In this document: positions 1 through 7,263 of the stretch, in pieces | Layout of the letters: each line of letters opens with the position of its first letter | Position numbering within the stretch: the first letter of the stretch is position 1 | From: Psychrobacter sp. DAB_AL43B | Lineage (GTDB): Bacteria > Pseudomonadota > Gammaproteobacteria > Pseudomonadales > Moraxellaceae | Direction: 5' to 3' | Length of the DNA: 64,000 nucleotides | Assembly (NCBI RefSeq): GCF_900168255.1 | Contig: NZ_LT799838.1 | Span: forward strand, 2,480,001-2,544,000 | The notes under the pieces: generated by a model | The model's input: the letters and a program-made list of their open reading frames with translations, nothing else | Database searches by the model: none | What the model was told of the DNA's origin: nothing | Translations under genes and position numbers: made by a program

Positions 1-256
1 ATCCAAAAAATGACAATAAAAAATCCAACTATAAACGCTTAATTTTAACGTCTAGAATTGGATTGATAACACAATGATATTTACTTGTTAAGCTAATAAT
101 CAGATTTCTGATTGGTCTGTCATGCGTTGGTAACTCTTCTTTATTGTCAGCGGTATTATTGCCGTTTTCTTTTACATTAGCTTCCGACTCTTTAGGGTTT
201 TATCATCCAAGAACCTAATAAACATTACATTAATAGCTTTTTCACAGACTTCAGAC
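1..256. other. Left-edge intergenic stretch, no gene seen
   Basis: AT-rich sequence without a convincing open reading frame, RNA gene or terminator hairpin. It lies downstream of the minus-strand repeat protein that ends at 257. Confidence 0.5.
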
Positions 257-751
257 TCATTTTTCATTCTTCTTTTTAGCTTGTTTTTTCTTGTCAGACT
301 TATCTTTCTTGTCAGATTTATCTTTCTTGTCAGATTTATCTTTCTTGTCAGATTTATCTTTCTTGTCAGATTTATCTTTCTTGTCAGATTTATCTTTCTT
401 GTCAGATTTATCTTTCTTGTCAGATTTATCTTTCTTGTCAGATTTATCTTTCTTGTCAGATTTATCCTTCTTATCAGACTTATCTTTCTTATCAGACTTA
501 TCTTTCTTATCAGACTTATCTTTCTTATCAGATTTATCTTTCTTGTCAGATTTATCTTTCTTGTCAGATTTGTCCTTCTTGTCAGATTTATCTTTCTTGT
601 CAGATTTATCTTTCTTGTCAGACTTGTCCTTCTTGTCAGACTTGTCCTTCTTGTCAGACTTATCCTTCTTGTCAGAATCTAGAGTATTTTTCTTAGAAGA
701 TTCTAATAGATCACTATCCATATCTTTGTTATTTAAAGAATTATTTGACAT
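257..751 (-). CDS. SDKKDK hexapeptide-repeat protein, function unknown
   Basis: A 164-residue, extremely hydrophilic protein. After about 25 ordinary residues (MSNNSLNN..) it consists of 21 perfect SDKKDK repeats, a degenerate last copy, and a lysine-rich tail ending KKKNEK. There is no signal peptide or membrane segment. I chose the ATG at 751 because an AAGG Shine-Dalgarno lies 9 nt upstream. A GTG three codons earlier (760) lies inside that ribosome site. Copies differ in DNA only at third codon positions (AAA/AAG, GAT/GAC), so the peptide repeat looks maintained. The plus-strand frames across the array are also open, but they lack a good start and would encode hydrophobic repeats. The protein is a basic polyampholyte, probably disordered. 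Nucleic-acid binding is possible but not shown. Confidence 0.7.
   Translation of the reverse strand: MSNNSLNNKDMDSDLLESSKKNTLDSDKKDKSDKKDKSDKKDKSDKKDKSDKKDKSDKKDKSDKKDKSDKKDKSDKKDKSDKKDKSDKKDKSDKKDKSDKKDKSDKKDKSDKKDKSDKKDKSDKKDKSDKKDKSDKKDKSDKKDKSDKKDKSDKKKQAKKKNEK
293..679. repeat. 18-bp tandem repeat array, about 21-22 copies
   Basis: The unit reads tcagatttatctttcttg on the plus strand. The period is a multiple of three, so the array is translated without frameshift as SDKKDK on the minus strand. Variant positions in the copies I compared fall only on every third base. Copies fall into blocks (a central block with 'cagactta..cttat', a distal block with 'cagacttgtcc'), which suggests expansion by slippage or unequal crossing-over. 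Confidence 0.9.
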
Positions 752-1058
752 AATTTTCACCCTTATTTATAACACTATGTAGAATATCTTGATACTCGAT
801 ACTATGCCAGTGCTCTTATCTAGTCAATGTATCGATACAAATATACATCTTAAAGCGCTACTCTATTAACGTGATTTTTTATCTAACAAATAGACTTATG
901 GTCAATCGACTGCTATTAAACAGCCTATTTCGAAGTCGTTGTTTCAACCAAATCCCATTAAGAAGATGAACGATATTTAATTTACCAAATATTAAACCAT
1001 GTATGACATCGTCCATATTTTACCGAGTAGATTATTATTAATCTTCTCTATCATTATC
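752..1058. other. Intergenic stretch upstream of the repeat gene
   Basis: About 300 bases of AT-rich sequence holding the ribosome site of the repeat gene (AAGG near 761-764). It must also hold that gene's promoter, but I cannot place a convincing -35/-10 pair. No other gene seen. Confidence 0.4.
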
Positions 1059-2003
1059 TTATATTTCCTCTGTCGGTGATTCCGTCATTTTCACCCCACC
1101 ATAGGTGACCAATATCACACCGAGCGCTATCAATGAAGCACCTAAAAACAGCCCTTCTGGTGGGGTTTCGCCTTGTAAGAAAATAGCGACAGGTACACCG
1201 ACAACTGCTCCTACCGAGCCTAATAAGCTCAACAACACTGGACCACCCGTTTTTTGTAGTAAAAACAGTAGTAAAAACTGACCAGCAAAGACGAACGCTT
1301 GCACGATGATTAAACCAAGCGGTAAAAGCTCGGCTATCGGAACAGTAAGTGAGTAACTAGGAATGATACTGACTAGGCCAAGTAACCCTGAAGCGGCTAT
1401 CAGCATACCGGGAGCGAGCGCGGTGGCAGAGAGATTCTTTGGCCAATACAACGTTCGATAGATATTGCCAATGGCCAGCAAAACAGGACCACAAAGAGTA
1501 AGAACAATCCAAAACACATTCGCATCTGATGCAGAAAACTTACGTGCCGCCAATACCCCTGCCCCAGCAAGAGCCGCGACCACGCCAAGCGCGCGAAGCT
1601 TGGTAAATTGCTCTATCCGAAGTACGATTGCTGCAAGATAAGTAAGGAGCGGCGGCAAGGAGATAATTAAAGCAACAAAACCTGCACCAACATGCGGAAT
1701 CGCTGAGAAAAATATTAAGTTGGAAGCTGCAATACTGACTAATGCTGCAATCGAATAATACCTGAGAATGGGCTTATTTAAAGGTGGTAACTCGTGGCGT
1801 AGAAGCGCATAAGTGAACAAAATGAACGCAGCACCCGTGATCGACCAAAAGAGAAATGCCAGTGGCGTCAAACCAATCTCGCCTGCATATTTTGCTAAAT
1901 TGGTAGAAATGCCGATTAAGGCGCCGCCTGCCAATAAACAAAGCAAAGGAATAATCCATGCTTTCTTACTGCCAAAACCCTCTTGCTGTGCTGACGCACT
2001 CAT
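1059..2003 (-). CDS. DMT-superfamily (EamA-type) inner-membrane transporter
   Basis: A 314-residue, very hydrophobic protein with about ten membrane segments in two similar halves, the arrangement of EamA/RhaT drug-metabolite transporters. The first segment begins near residue 15 after a short polar start (MSASAQQEGFGSKKAW). The last ends in the typical GASLIALGVILVTYGG pattern near residues 285-305. The ATG at 2003 is supported by a TAGGAT site about 7 nt upstream. The family exports or imports small metabolites such as amino acids, purines or drugs; the substrate cannot be read from sequence. It is followed after about 50 nt by no same-strand gene and appears monocistronic. A sugar or amino-acid exporter is equally possible. 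Confidence 0.85.
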   Translation of the reverse strand: MSASAQQEGFGSKKAWIIPLLCLLAGGALIGISTNLAKYAGEIGLTPLAFLFWSITGAAFILFTYALLRHELPPLNKPILRYYSIAALVSIAASNLIFFSAIPHVGAGFVALIISLPPLLTYLAAIVLRIEQFTKLRALGVVAALAGAGVLAARKFSASDANVFWIVLTLCGPVLLAIGNIYRTLYWPKNLSATALAPGMLIAASGLLGLVSIIPSYSLTVPIAELLPLGLIIVQAFVFAGQFLLLFLLQKTGGPVLLSLLGSVGAVVGVPVAIFLQGETPPEGLFLGASLIALGVILVTYGGVKMTESPTEEI

Positions 2004-2050
2004 AGCTTATCCTACTTTTAAAACCGTCTTATTATGATAAACAAGCTAAA

Positions 2051-2539
2051 TTACTGCTCACGCCAATGTAACCACAAACGCGTATCCAGCTCCAACTGAT
2101 GATAGTCCGGTTCCATATGACAGCACAGCTGATAAAAAGCCTTGTTATGCTCTTGCTCTTTAAAATGTGCTAACTCATGCACGACAATCATACGCAAAAA
2201 CTCAGGCGGCGCTTCTTTGAACAAGCTTGCCACCGTGATGCTATTATGTGATTTGAGTTTACTGCCTTGCACGCGAGACTGATAAGTATGAATACCCAGT
2301 GCATGTTTGAGCACGGTAAGCTTACTATTATAAGTCACTTGGGTCAGCGAGTTACTTTTACGCATATACTGACTTTTTATATCATTAATATACTGGTATA
2401 GCGCTTTGTCGCTTTGTATCTGGTGTCTATCTGGATAATTTTTATCCAGATAATCGCCTAATCTGCCACTACTAATGAGCATAGCGGCTTGGCTTTGAAT
2501 TTGCTCAGAATAATGAGCAATATATTTTAATGTGGTCAC
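2051..2539 (-). CDS. YgjP-like (M48/DUF45) zinc metallopeptidase-domain protein
   Basis: A 162-residue cytosolic protein with the zinc signature HELAHFKEQEHNKAFY near residues 123-138: HExxH followed by a downstream acidic/His region. This is the layout of YgjP/DUF45 proteins, which resemble SprT and WSS1 peptidases. The family is usually 160-240 residues, so this is a short member that keeps the catalytic end. The N-terminal part carries the family's conserved basic strand (YMRKSNSLTQVTYNSKL). No signal peptide or membrane segment is visible. E. coli YgjP has been described as a nucleotide pyrophosphatase, so the true activity is unsettled. It lies 47 nt upstream of the transporter at 1059-2003 on the same strand, so the two may be co-transcribed. 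Confidence 0.75.
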   Translation of the reverse strand: MTTLKYIAHYSEQIQSQAAMLISSGRLGDYLDKNYPDRHQIQSDKALYQYINDIKSQYMRKSNSLTQVTYNSKLTVLKHALGIHTYQSRVQGSKLKSHNSITVASLFKEAPPEFLRMIVVHELAHFKEQEHNKAFYQLCCHMEPDYHQLELDTRLWLHWREQ

Positions 2540-2959
2540 TTTTTTATCCTTTACGTTCTACCTTTTACATTGTACGTTATTAATATTTTTTTGCTCTGAT
2601 AGATAATGCCCGTTCTATTATGCAGCGATGGTTTTTATTTTCAAATAAACGATATAGTCGATACACTCTCAAAAGGATAGCAGTAGCAGGTGATTATCGG
2701 CATATTAATTTTATTTTGTATTGTCTGTCTGTCTGTCTGTGGCATTGCTGGCGTATTTCATAAAACCATGCAATAGGATACCGACTTTCAACGCCATAAC
2801 CGCTGATTTTGGATGGATTACGACTATATTTATAATTAATCTCATAATAAGGTTGACAGCCTGTAGCTACTTGGCTAAAATGTGCCCCACATAACGCAAA
2901 CAAGACAAGCAATTGTGCTTATTAAAGCCTTTGTAAAACTTGTCGTTATGACCATCTAT
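2540..2959. other. Intergenic stretch before tRNA-Asn with a tetranucleotide repeat
   Basis: A 420-base region without a convincing gene. A 72-codon minus-strand frame (2694-2912) would need a TTG start and has no ribosome site; I do not call it. It contains a short TGTC tandem repeat at 2722-2740. The promoter of the tRNA gene must lie just before 2960. Confidence 0.45.
2722..2740. repeat. TGTC tetranucleotide microsatellite, about 4.75 copies
   Basis: The sequence reads (TGTC)4TGT. Tetranucleotide tracts can slip and cause phase variation when inside genes. Here it lies in a doubtful minus-strand frame, so any role is uncertain. Confidence 0.8.
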
Positions 2960-3035
2960 TCTCCAATAGCTCAGTTGGTAGAGCAACGGACTGTTAATCC
3001 GTGTGTCCCTGGTTCGAGCCCAGGTTGGAGAGCCA
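2960..3035 (+). tRNA. tRNA-Asn (anticodon GTT)
   Basis: A 76-nt cloverleaf. The acceptor stem TCTCCAA pairs exactly with TTGGAGA. The D arm is GCTC..GAGC. The anticodon stem ACGGA/TCCGT holds the loop CTGTTAA, giving anticodon GTT. The T arm is CCTGG-TTCGAGC-CCAGG. The discriminator is G and the CCA end is encoded. A terminator follows directly, so it is transcribed alone. Confidence 0.97.
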
Positions 3036-3041
3036 TATACT

Positions 3042-3077
3042 AAAAACCTTCATCATTCATTTGATGGAGGTTTTTTT
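3042..3077 (+). terminator. Rho-independent terminator after tRNA-Asn
   Basis: The inverted repeat AAACCTTCATCA / TGATGGAGGTTT has a short loop and is followed by seven T residues. Confidence 0.85.
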
Positions 3078-3237
3078 ATGGTTGACATTTTTGGCTTTTA
3101 CCGTTGCACGATTAATATGGTTATTAATGCGGCTACGGTGTCCTTTTAGCTACTTTTGTTGTATGGTAAAGGCAGATGTAACCAAGTCGGCTTTGCTTGA
3201 GTGCTTTATCCCTACTCACTAATAGTAATGGTTTATT

Positions 3238-3567
3238 ATGATACCTGTACGTATAAAAAATAAGTTTTCTGATCATCCGCAAAAAATCATGCGCCCTGTC
3301 AGCATTCGCCTATCTGAAGAGATGATTGAGCTTTTAACAGCAACTGCATCAGAGCTCGGCTTTAAGCGTATTCAAGGTTTGATTCGACTGTATATTCGTC
3401 AAGGTCTCGATCGCGATCATCAAGATTATACGCTCGCACATGATGAGGTTTTTATTGAGACATTGCGCAAAAAAGGTGTGAGCCAACGCATTATTGATGA
3501 GGCGATTGTCGTCACCCATAATAACAATATCACCCATCCATTGTCTGAGCTACAAGACAATAAGTAG
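3238..3567 (+). CDS. Ribbon-helix-helix (CopG/Arc-like) small protein
   Basis: A 109-residue protein. Residues 18-60 (MRPVSIRLSEEMIELL.. to ..LIRLYIRQGLDRD) fit the short strand plus two helices of the ribbon-helix-helix DNA-binding fold. The C-terminal 50 residues are polar and unassigned. No toxin gene lies beside it, so it is probably a stand-alone regulator rather than an antitoxin. The start at 3238 has only a weak upstream ribosome site. An internal ATG at 3289, directly before the RHH segment, is an alternative. A terminator follows at 3608-3645. The DNA target is unknown. Confidence 0.65.
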   Translation: MIPVRIKNKFSDHPQKIMRPVSIRLSEEMIELLTATASELGFKRIQGLIRLYIRQGLDRDHQDYTLAHDEVFIETLRKKGVSQRIIDEAIVVTHNNNITHPLSELQDNK

Positions 3568-3607
3568 CTTTTAAACGTTTAAGCAATCAATGCTGTCAAT
3601 ATTAATA

Positions 3608-3645
3608 AAGACTAAGTTAGCCTAACGGCGCTTGGTCTTTTTTTT
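3608..3645 (+). terminator. Terminator after the ribbon-helix-helix gene
   Basis: The stem AGACTAAG / CTTGGTCT (8 pairs with one G-T) is followed by eight T residues. Confidence 0.75.
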
Positions 3646-3879
3646 GCAACCCGCAATAATATCTTGGACTTGATTCACTTGCGAAACCCGCTGCTCTTTT
3701 TTAAAAAATTCATTTGTCACTATCCTAAGTGATTCTACTTCAAAACTTCTTACCTCACAAAGCCGCATCTCAAAAACCTAAGATTATATTTATCGATAAA
3801 TAAACATACACAACCCTTAGACGCGATAGATTAAGATAGCAGACATTACTCTCTATACAGGTTTACAAGGAGGTATCAG
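3646..3879. other. Intergenic region upstream of lipoprotein gene
   Basis: AT-rich leader with a strong AAGGAGG ribosome site at its right end (about 3868-3874). No additional gene seen. Confidence 0.5.
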
Positions 3880-4614
3880 ATGATTGGTTTATATAAACGT
3901 TTAAATAAAGCTATGTTCTTGACGCTAACTTTAGCGATGCTGCCTGTCATCAATGGCTGCTCACAGCCGCAAACTGACCCCACTAAGCAGACCATACCGA
4001 CCAACTCTGATCAATGGCAAAAGAAACTGGGAGCTACGTTTGAGCGTTTACCTGAAGGTGATAGGCAGCTTTTAAGCCGCTATATGCTGCGTATGAAACT
4101 CAGCGGTGCTTATGAATCAGGTGCTATGCCGCGTATCACCATTAAGCAAGCTTTGGTACAACAGCGCGAATATGAGCGCCGACATCCAAACAATCCAACG
4201 GGTAAAAAAAGTTCGATTGTGACCAGTCAACATGCTGAAAGTGCTAATGTCCAAAATTATCCAATCGCCCTACTGCCGGTCAAAACTAGCGATAGCGATA
4301 GCTTAAACCAAGTGAAGCTCCACTTTATGCTTTCAAATCATGGCAAAGTGGCTATCGAAAGCTTCAAAGGCACACTGACCATGAAAGAAAAACGGCTGAC
4401 CAAAAGCAAAAGCTTTAATGTGCCATTGACGCAGTTCGATCCACCAATCGCACCAGAACAATCTGGTAAAATAATAATCGACAGTAGTATTGAAGATATC
4501 AATGTCATGCGTGCCATTAAAAACAACACAGGGTTAAGTATCGTTATTAGTGAAGGTAAGCTGGTTTTAGCAGATGGACAGGAAATTGAGTTTGATGAGT
4601 CGTTAATAAAATAA
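3880..4614 (+). CDS. Predicted outer-membrane or periplasmic lipoprotein, function unknown
   Basis: A 244-residue protein. It has a basic start (MIGLYKRLNK), a hydrophobic stretch and a lipobox ending VINGC, so Cys27 should be lipidated. The mature part has a helical, basic region (about residues 45-110, QLLSRYMLRMKLSGAYESG) and a C-terminal beta-rich half (about 130-240) that looks like an immunoglobulin-type fold. I do not recognise the family. Translation is well supported by AAGGAGG 7 nt before the ATG. It is convergent with the lipoprotein at 4732-5520 and shares a bidirectional terminator with it. It appears monocistronic. Confidence 0.75.
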   Translation: MIGLYKRLNKAMFLTLTLAMLPVINGCSQPQTDPTKQTIPTNSDQWQKKLGATFERLPEGDRQLLSRYMLRMKLSGAYESGAMPRITIKQALVQQREYERRHPNNPTGKKSSIVTSQHAESANVQNYPIALLPVKTSDSDSLNQVKLHFMLSNHGKVAIESFKGTLTMKEKRLTKSKSFNVPLTQFDPPIAPEQSGKIIIDSSIEDINVMRAIKNNTGLSIVISEGKLVLADGQEIEFDESLIK

Positions 4615-4649
4615 GAAATATGATTCAGAGGATTTATAAAAAGCATCAT

Positions 4650-4686
4650 AAAAAAAGCCCCAATCATTGCTGATTGGGGCTTTTTG
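4650..4686. terminator. Bidirectional terminator between two lipoprotein genes
   Basis: A near-perfect hairpin, AAAAAGCCCCAATCA / TGATTGGGGCTTTTT, with a T tract on both strands. It serves the convergent genes ending at 4614 and 4732. The core is identical over 38 bases (4647-4684) to the hairpin at 5738-5775. Confidence 0.9.
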
Positions 4687-4731
4687 CTAAGCTGACAAAG
4701 CTCTCAAATTACATCTTAGTATTTAATCACG

Positions 4732-5520
4732 CTAACTACCGAAAAACATACCTCTACCAGTATTATTAGTCGCACTAAGGGCTAGATTGTCGTCGCTATC
4801 GTCCAGTATTGATACTCCTGTCAAAGTTTCACCCGCAGCAGCGCAGTTAATTTGACCAAAAACAACAGTGCTTATGTAGTATCGTCCTGAAGCAGCTGGG
4901 GTAAATTTGCCTGTTATAGTACAACCTTGGCTATCACTACCCGTAAAACTACCATTATTCGTAAAGATAAGCGTTGCCGCAGTCGTCCCTGTACTACTAG
5001 TCACATTTAAAGGACCTGTAAATGTTTTATTATCAATCTGAGTAAAGGTATGTTTTTTAAAGGCTGAGGTATCGAATTTTAGATTATAGCTTATGGGATT
5101 TGAGGGCTGCTCGAAAAACGTACCGCTAATAGCGCTTGCTTTATAATTACCTGTAATCGTAATATCGCTTGAACTGCGAGAATTGCTACCATCATAGGAA
5201 TAATTTTTTCCTAATGCTGTAAATTTATCATTATTAAGTAATACTGACTCATTAGTCTTCATGAAACCAGCAAGATTCTCATCACCACTTGGTTGAAGAA
5301 TTTCTATATAGGTAATCCATAACTTCCTATCATCATCCACTAGACCATATAAAAGCTCATCTTCATCGTCAGTACCTTCATAGAAACCTGGCATTAGTGT
5401 AACAGTCTGTGTCGGGTCAGGATTAGGGTTAGGGTTAGTAGTAGAGTTGGAATCTGAATCGTCGCCGCCACAACCTAAAAGGACAGTGCCAGCTAATAAA
5501 TACAGCGCTATTTTCTTCAT
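4732..5520 (-). CDS. Predicted lipoprotein with Asp/Asn/Pro linker, function unknown
   Basis: A 262-residue protein starting MKKIALYLLAGTVLLGC, a classical lipoprotein signal with a LLGC lipobox (Cys17). A low-complexity acidic and Asn-Pro linker follows (residues 18-37). The rest (about 40-262) is rich in Thr, Ser, Gly and aromatic residues in alternating patterns, probably a small beta-sheet domain. I do not recognise the family. Similar 'lipoprotein with short DDSDSN linker' proteins are common in Moraxellaceae surface repertoires (inference). It is flanked on both sides by the same 38-bp terminator hairpin, which makes the gene look like an inserted or mobile cassette. Confidence 0.75.
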   Translation of the reverse strand: MKKIALYLLAGTVLLGCGGDDSDSNSTTNPNPNPDPTQTVTLMPGFYEGTDDEDELLYGLVDDDRKLWITYIEILQPSGDENLAGFMKTNESVLLNNDKFTALGKNYSYDGSNSRSSSDITITGNYKASAISGTFFEQPSNPISYNLKFDTSAFKKHTFTQIDNKTFTGPLNVTSSTGTTAATLIFTNNGSFTGSDSQGCTITGKFTPAASGRYYISTVVFGQINCAAAGETLTGVSILDDSDDNLALSATNNTGRGMFFGS

Positions 5521-5737
5521 TGGAGTATCCTCAGGTTATTTAACGACAAGGTAATATTAAATATATTAAACGACAATCTCATTATATTCATATAAGTACA
5601 TATATACTAACTATTTAATTCTTGATTCTCACAATTTTTGTAACACCCAAGTTTTTTATAAATATAATCAGCTCATCCAAAAAAACATGAAACCAATGAC
5701 TATAAATATTCACTCTATATAAATACCATTTTTAAAA

Positions 5738-5776
5738 CATAAAAAAAGCCCCAATCATTGCTGATTGGGGCTTTTC
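5738..5776. terminator. Second copy of the 38-bp terminator hairpin
   Basis: Identical over 38 bases to 4647-4684. It lies just downstream (plus-strand sense) of the lipoprotein promoter region and at the 3' side of tRNA-Ser, whose transcript it probably ends. Confidence 0.85.
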
Positions 5777-5781
5777 GAATT

Positions 5782-5872
5782 TGGCGGAGACGGAGAGATT
5801 CGAACTCTCGAAGGGCTATGAACCCTTGTCGGTTTTCAAGACCGGTGCATTCAACCGCTCTGCCACGTCTCC
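5782..5872 (-). tRNA. tRNA-Ser (anticodon TGA)
   Basis: A 91-nt class II tRNA. The acceptor stem GGAGACG / CGTCTCC is perfect. The anticodon loop CTTGAAA gives anticodon TGA. A long variable arm (AAGGGTTCATAGCCCTT) is typical of serine tRNAs. The T arm is GAGAG-TTCGAAT-CTCTC, the discriminator is G and the CCA is encoded. Confidence 0.97.
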
Positions 5873-5964
5873 ATTTGTGCATCATTATAGCGATCTGAAA
5901 TGAGAATGCAAGCAGTAATCTTAAAAAAGTTAAATTAATTTATTAATAGCTTTTAATTTCTTGT

Positions 5965-7140
5965 CTAAGACTTGCTTGAGGCAAGATGCAAGCACATATC
6001 TAGCATGCGATTGGCATAGCCCCATTCATTGTCATACCAAGCAAAAACCTTATGCTGTTCACCTACTTGCATCAGCTGTTGACCATCAATGATGAGCGAT
6101 TCAGTCTGATGAATAAAGTCACTTGAAACCAATGGCTCATCGGTATAAGCCATAATATTTATCAAACTACCCTCAGTGGCAGTTTTTAATGCGTCTCTAA
6201 TAGCCTCAATACTAACGTTTGGCGTATCGAACACGAAAGTCACATCAATGGCCGCCACATCAATGGTTGGCACGCGGATAGAGTGACCATTTATCTTACC
6301 TACCATATTAGGCAGCACGCGCTCCGTAGCAGCGATACTGCTTGAAGTCGTAGGAATAATATTATAACCGGAGGCTCGCGCACGCCTTAAGTCACGATGC
6401 GCTTGATCTAGCACAGTTTGATCAGCAGTCACTGCATGAATTTCAGTCATCATCGCGGACTTGACGCCAAACGCCTTCTCAAGGGTATCAATCAGCGGTA
6501 CCAATGCTTGCGTGGTACAAGAGACGCTCGATATAATCGGCAAATCACGCGTCAATGTGTCGCTATTGACGCCCATCACGATACAAGCATCGACATGGTC
6601 AAAGGGAGCCGCACCGATAATTACTTGTTTAGCACCCGCCTCTATGTGCAAACTTGCCTGCTCGTATGAGCGATAATGTCCGGTACACTCAAGCACCACA
6701 TCGACCTGCAAATCTTTCCATGGCAGTGTTGTCGGGTTTTCTCTTGATAATAAACGGATGCAGTAAGTGAGGTTGTTTTTGGTCAAGCACAGCTGAATGT
6801 CGTTTTCTGCCGCTGCACAGGGTTTTTGCTGACGATCGGTGATGCCATCTTGTACGATATCAGCAGTAACGCCCAATCGACTCAAGCGTCCATGTGTACT
6901 ATCAAACCTGAGTAGATGCAATAACGTCTCAGCCGGCGCCAAATCATTAATCGCCACCACATGAATGGCACGTCCTAGTACCTCAAAGCGCTCTAATAAC
7001 GCGCGCAATACATTACGTCCAATGCGACCAAAACCATTGATAGCCACTCGTAAAGGCTGAGTCTGGTCACTGGTCGTATGAAACCCTGCTGTAGCAGGGT
7101 TAGATGTCAAACGGTAAGTAGCACTAGAAAAATCAGGCAT
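5965..7140 (-). CDS. Glyceraldehyde-3-phosphate / erythrose-4-phosphate dehydrogenase family protein
   Basis: A 391-residue NAD-dependent sugar-phosphate dehydrogenase. The Rossmann motif NGFGRIG is at 35-41. The active-site segment SVSCTTQ places the catalytic Cys at 208, and His235 lies in TEIHAVTAD. The C-terminal DNEWGYANRMLD is the family hallmark. Stretches such as LPWKDLQVDVVLECTG and HRDLRRARA resemble Epd (vitamin B6 pathway), while overall layout fits type I GAPDH. I therefore leave the substrate open. Two oddities: the usual SCTTN is SCTTQ, and a roughly 30-residue N-terminal extension precedes the nucleotide fold, with no internal Met to allow a shorter start. The ribosome site is weak. 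The gene stands alone. Confidence 0.85.
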   Translation of the reverse strand: MPDFSSATYRLTSNPATAGFHTTSDQTQPLRVAINGFGRIGRNVLRALLERFEVLGRAIHVVAINDLAPAETLLHLLRFDSTHGRLSRLGVTADIVQDGITDRQQKPCAAAENDIQLCLTKNNLTYCIRLLSRENPTTLPWKDLQVDVVLECTGHYRSYEQASLHIEAGAKQVIIGAAPFDHVDACIVMGVNSDTLTRDLPIISSVSCTTQALVPLIDTLEKAFGVKSAMMTEIHAVTADQTVLDQAHRDLRRARASGYNIIPTTSSSIAATERVLPNMVGKINGHSIRVPTIDVAAIDVTFVFDTPNVSIEAIRDALKTATEGSLINIMAYTDEPLVSSDFIHQTESLIIDGQQLMQVGEQHKVFAWYDNEWGYANRMLDMCLHLASSKS

Positions 7141-7263
7141 AACAAATTATCGCTATAAGATATAAAAAAGAATTGAGCGCTGCAAGTTCAACGCTAAAAT
7201 GGAGTACAACCAATAGAATACTAACGGAACTTAAGACTTCTTATACAAATGATTTGTTAAATG

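Noticed and set aside
281..682. Plus-strand frame with FLVRFI hydrophobic repeats
   Set aside because: Its amino acids vary from copy to copy where the minus frame is invariant, so it is a shadow.
291..782. Plus-strand frame with LSDLSF repeats across the 18-bp array
   Set aside because: It starts at TTG without a ribosome site and exists because the repeat is a multiple of three; the minus-strand SDKKDK frame has ATG and Shine-Dalgarno.
2694..2912. 72-codon minus-strand frame before tRNA-Asn
   Set aside because: TTG start, no ribosome site, and contains a microsatellite; not a credible gene by itself.
3238..3567. Possible antitoxin of a toxin-antitoxin pair
   Set aside because: The protein has a ribbon-helix-helix segment but no adjacent overlapping toxin gene; terminators flank it.
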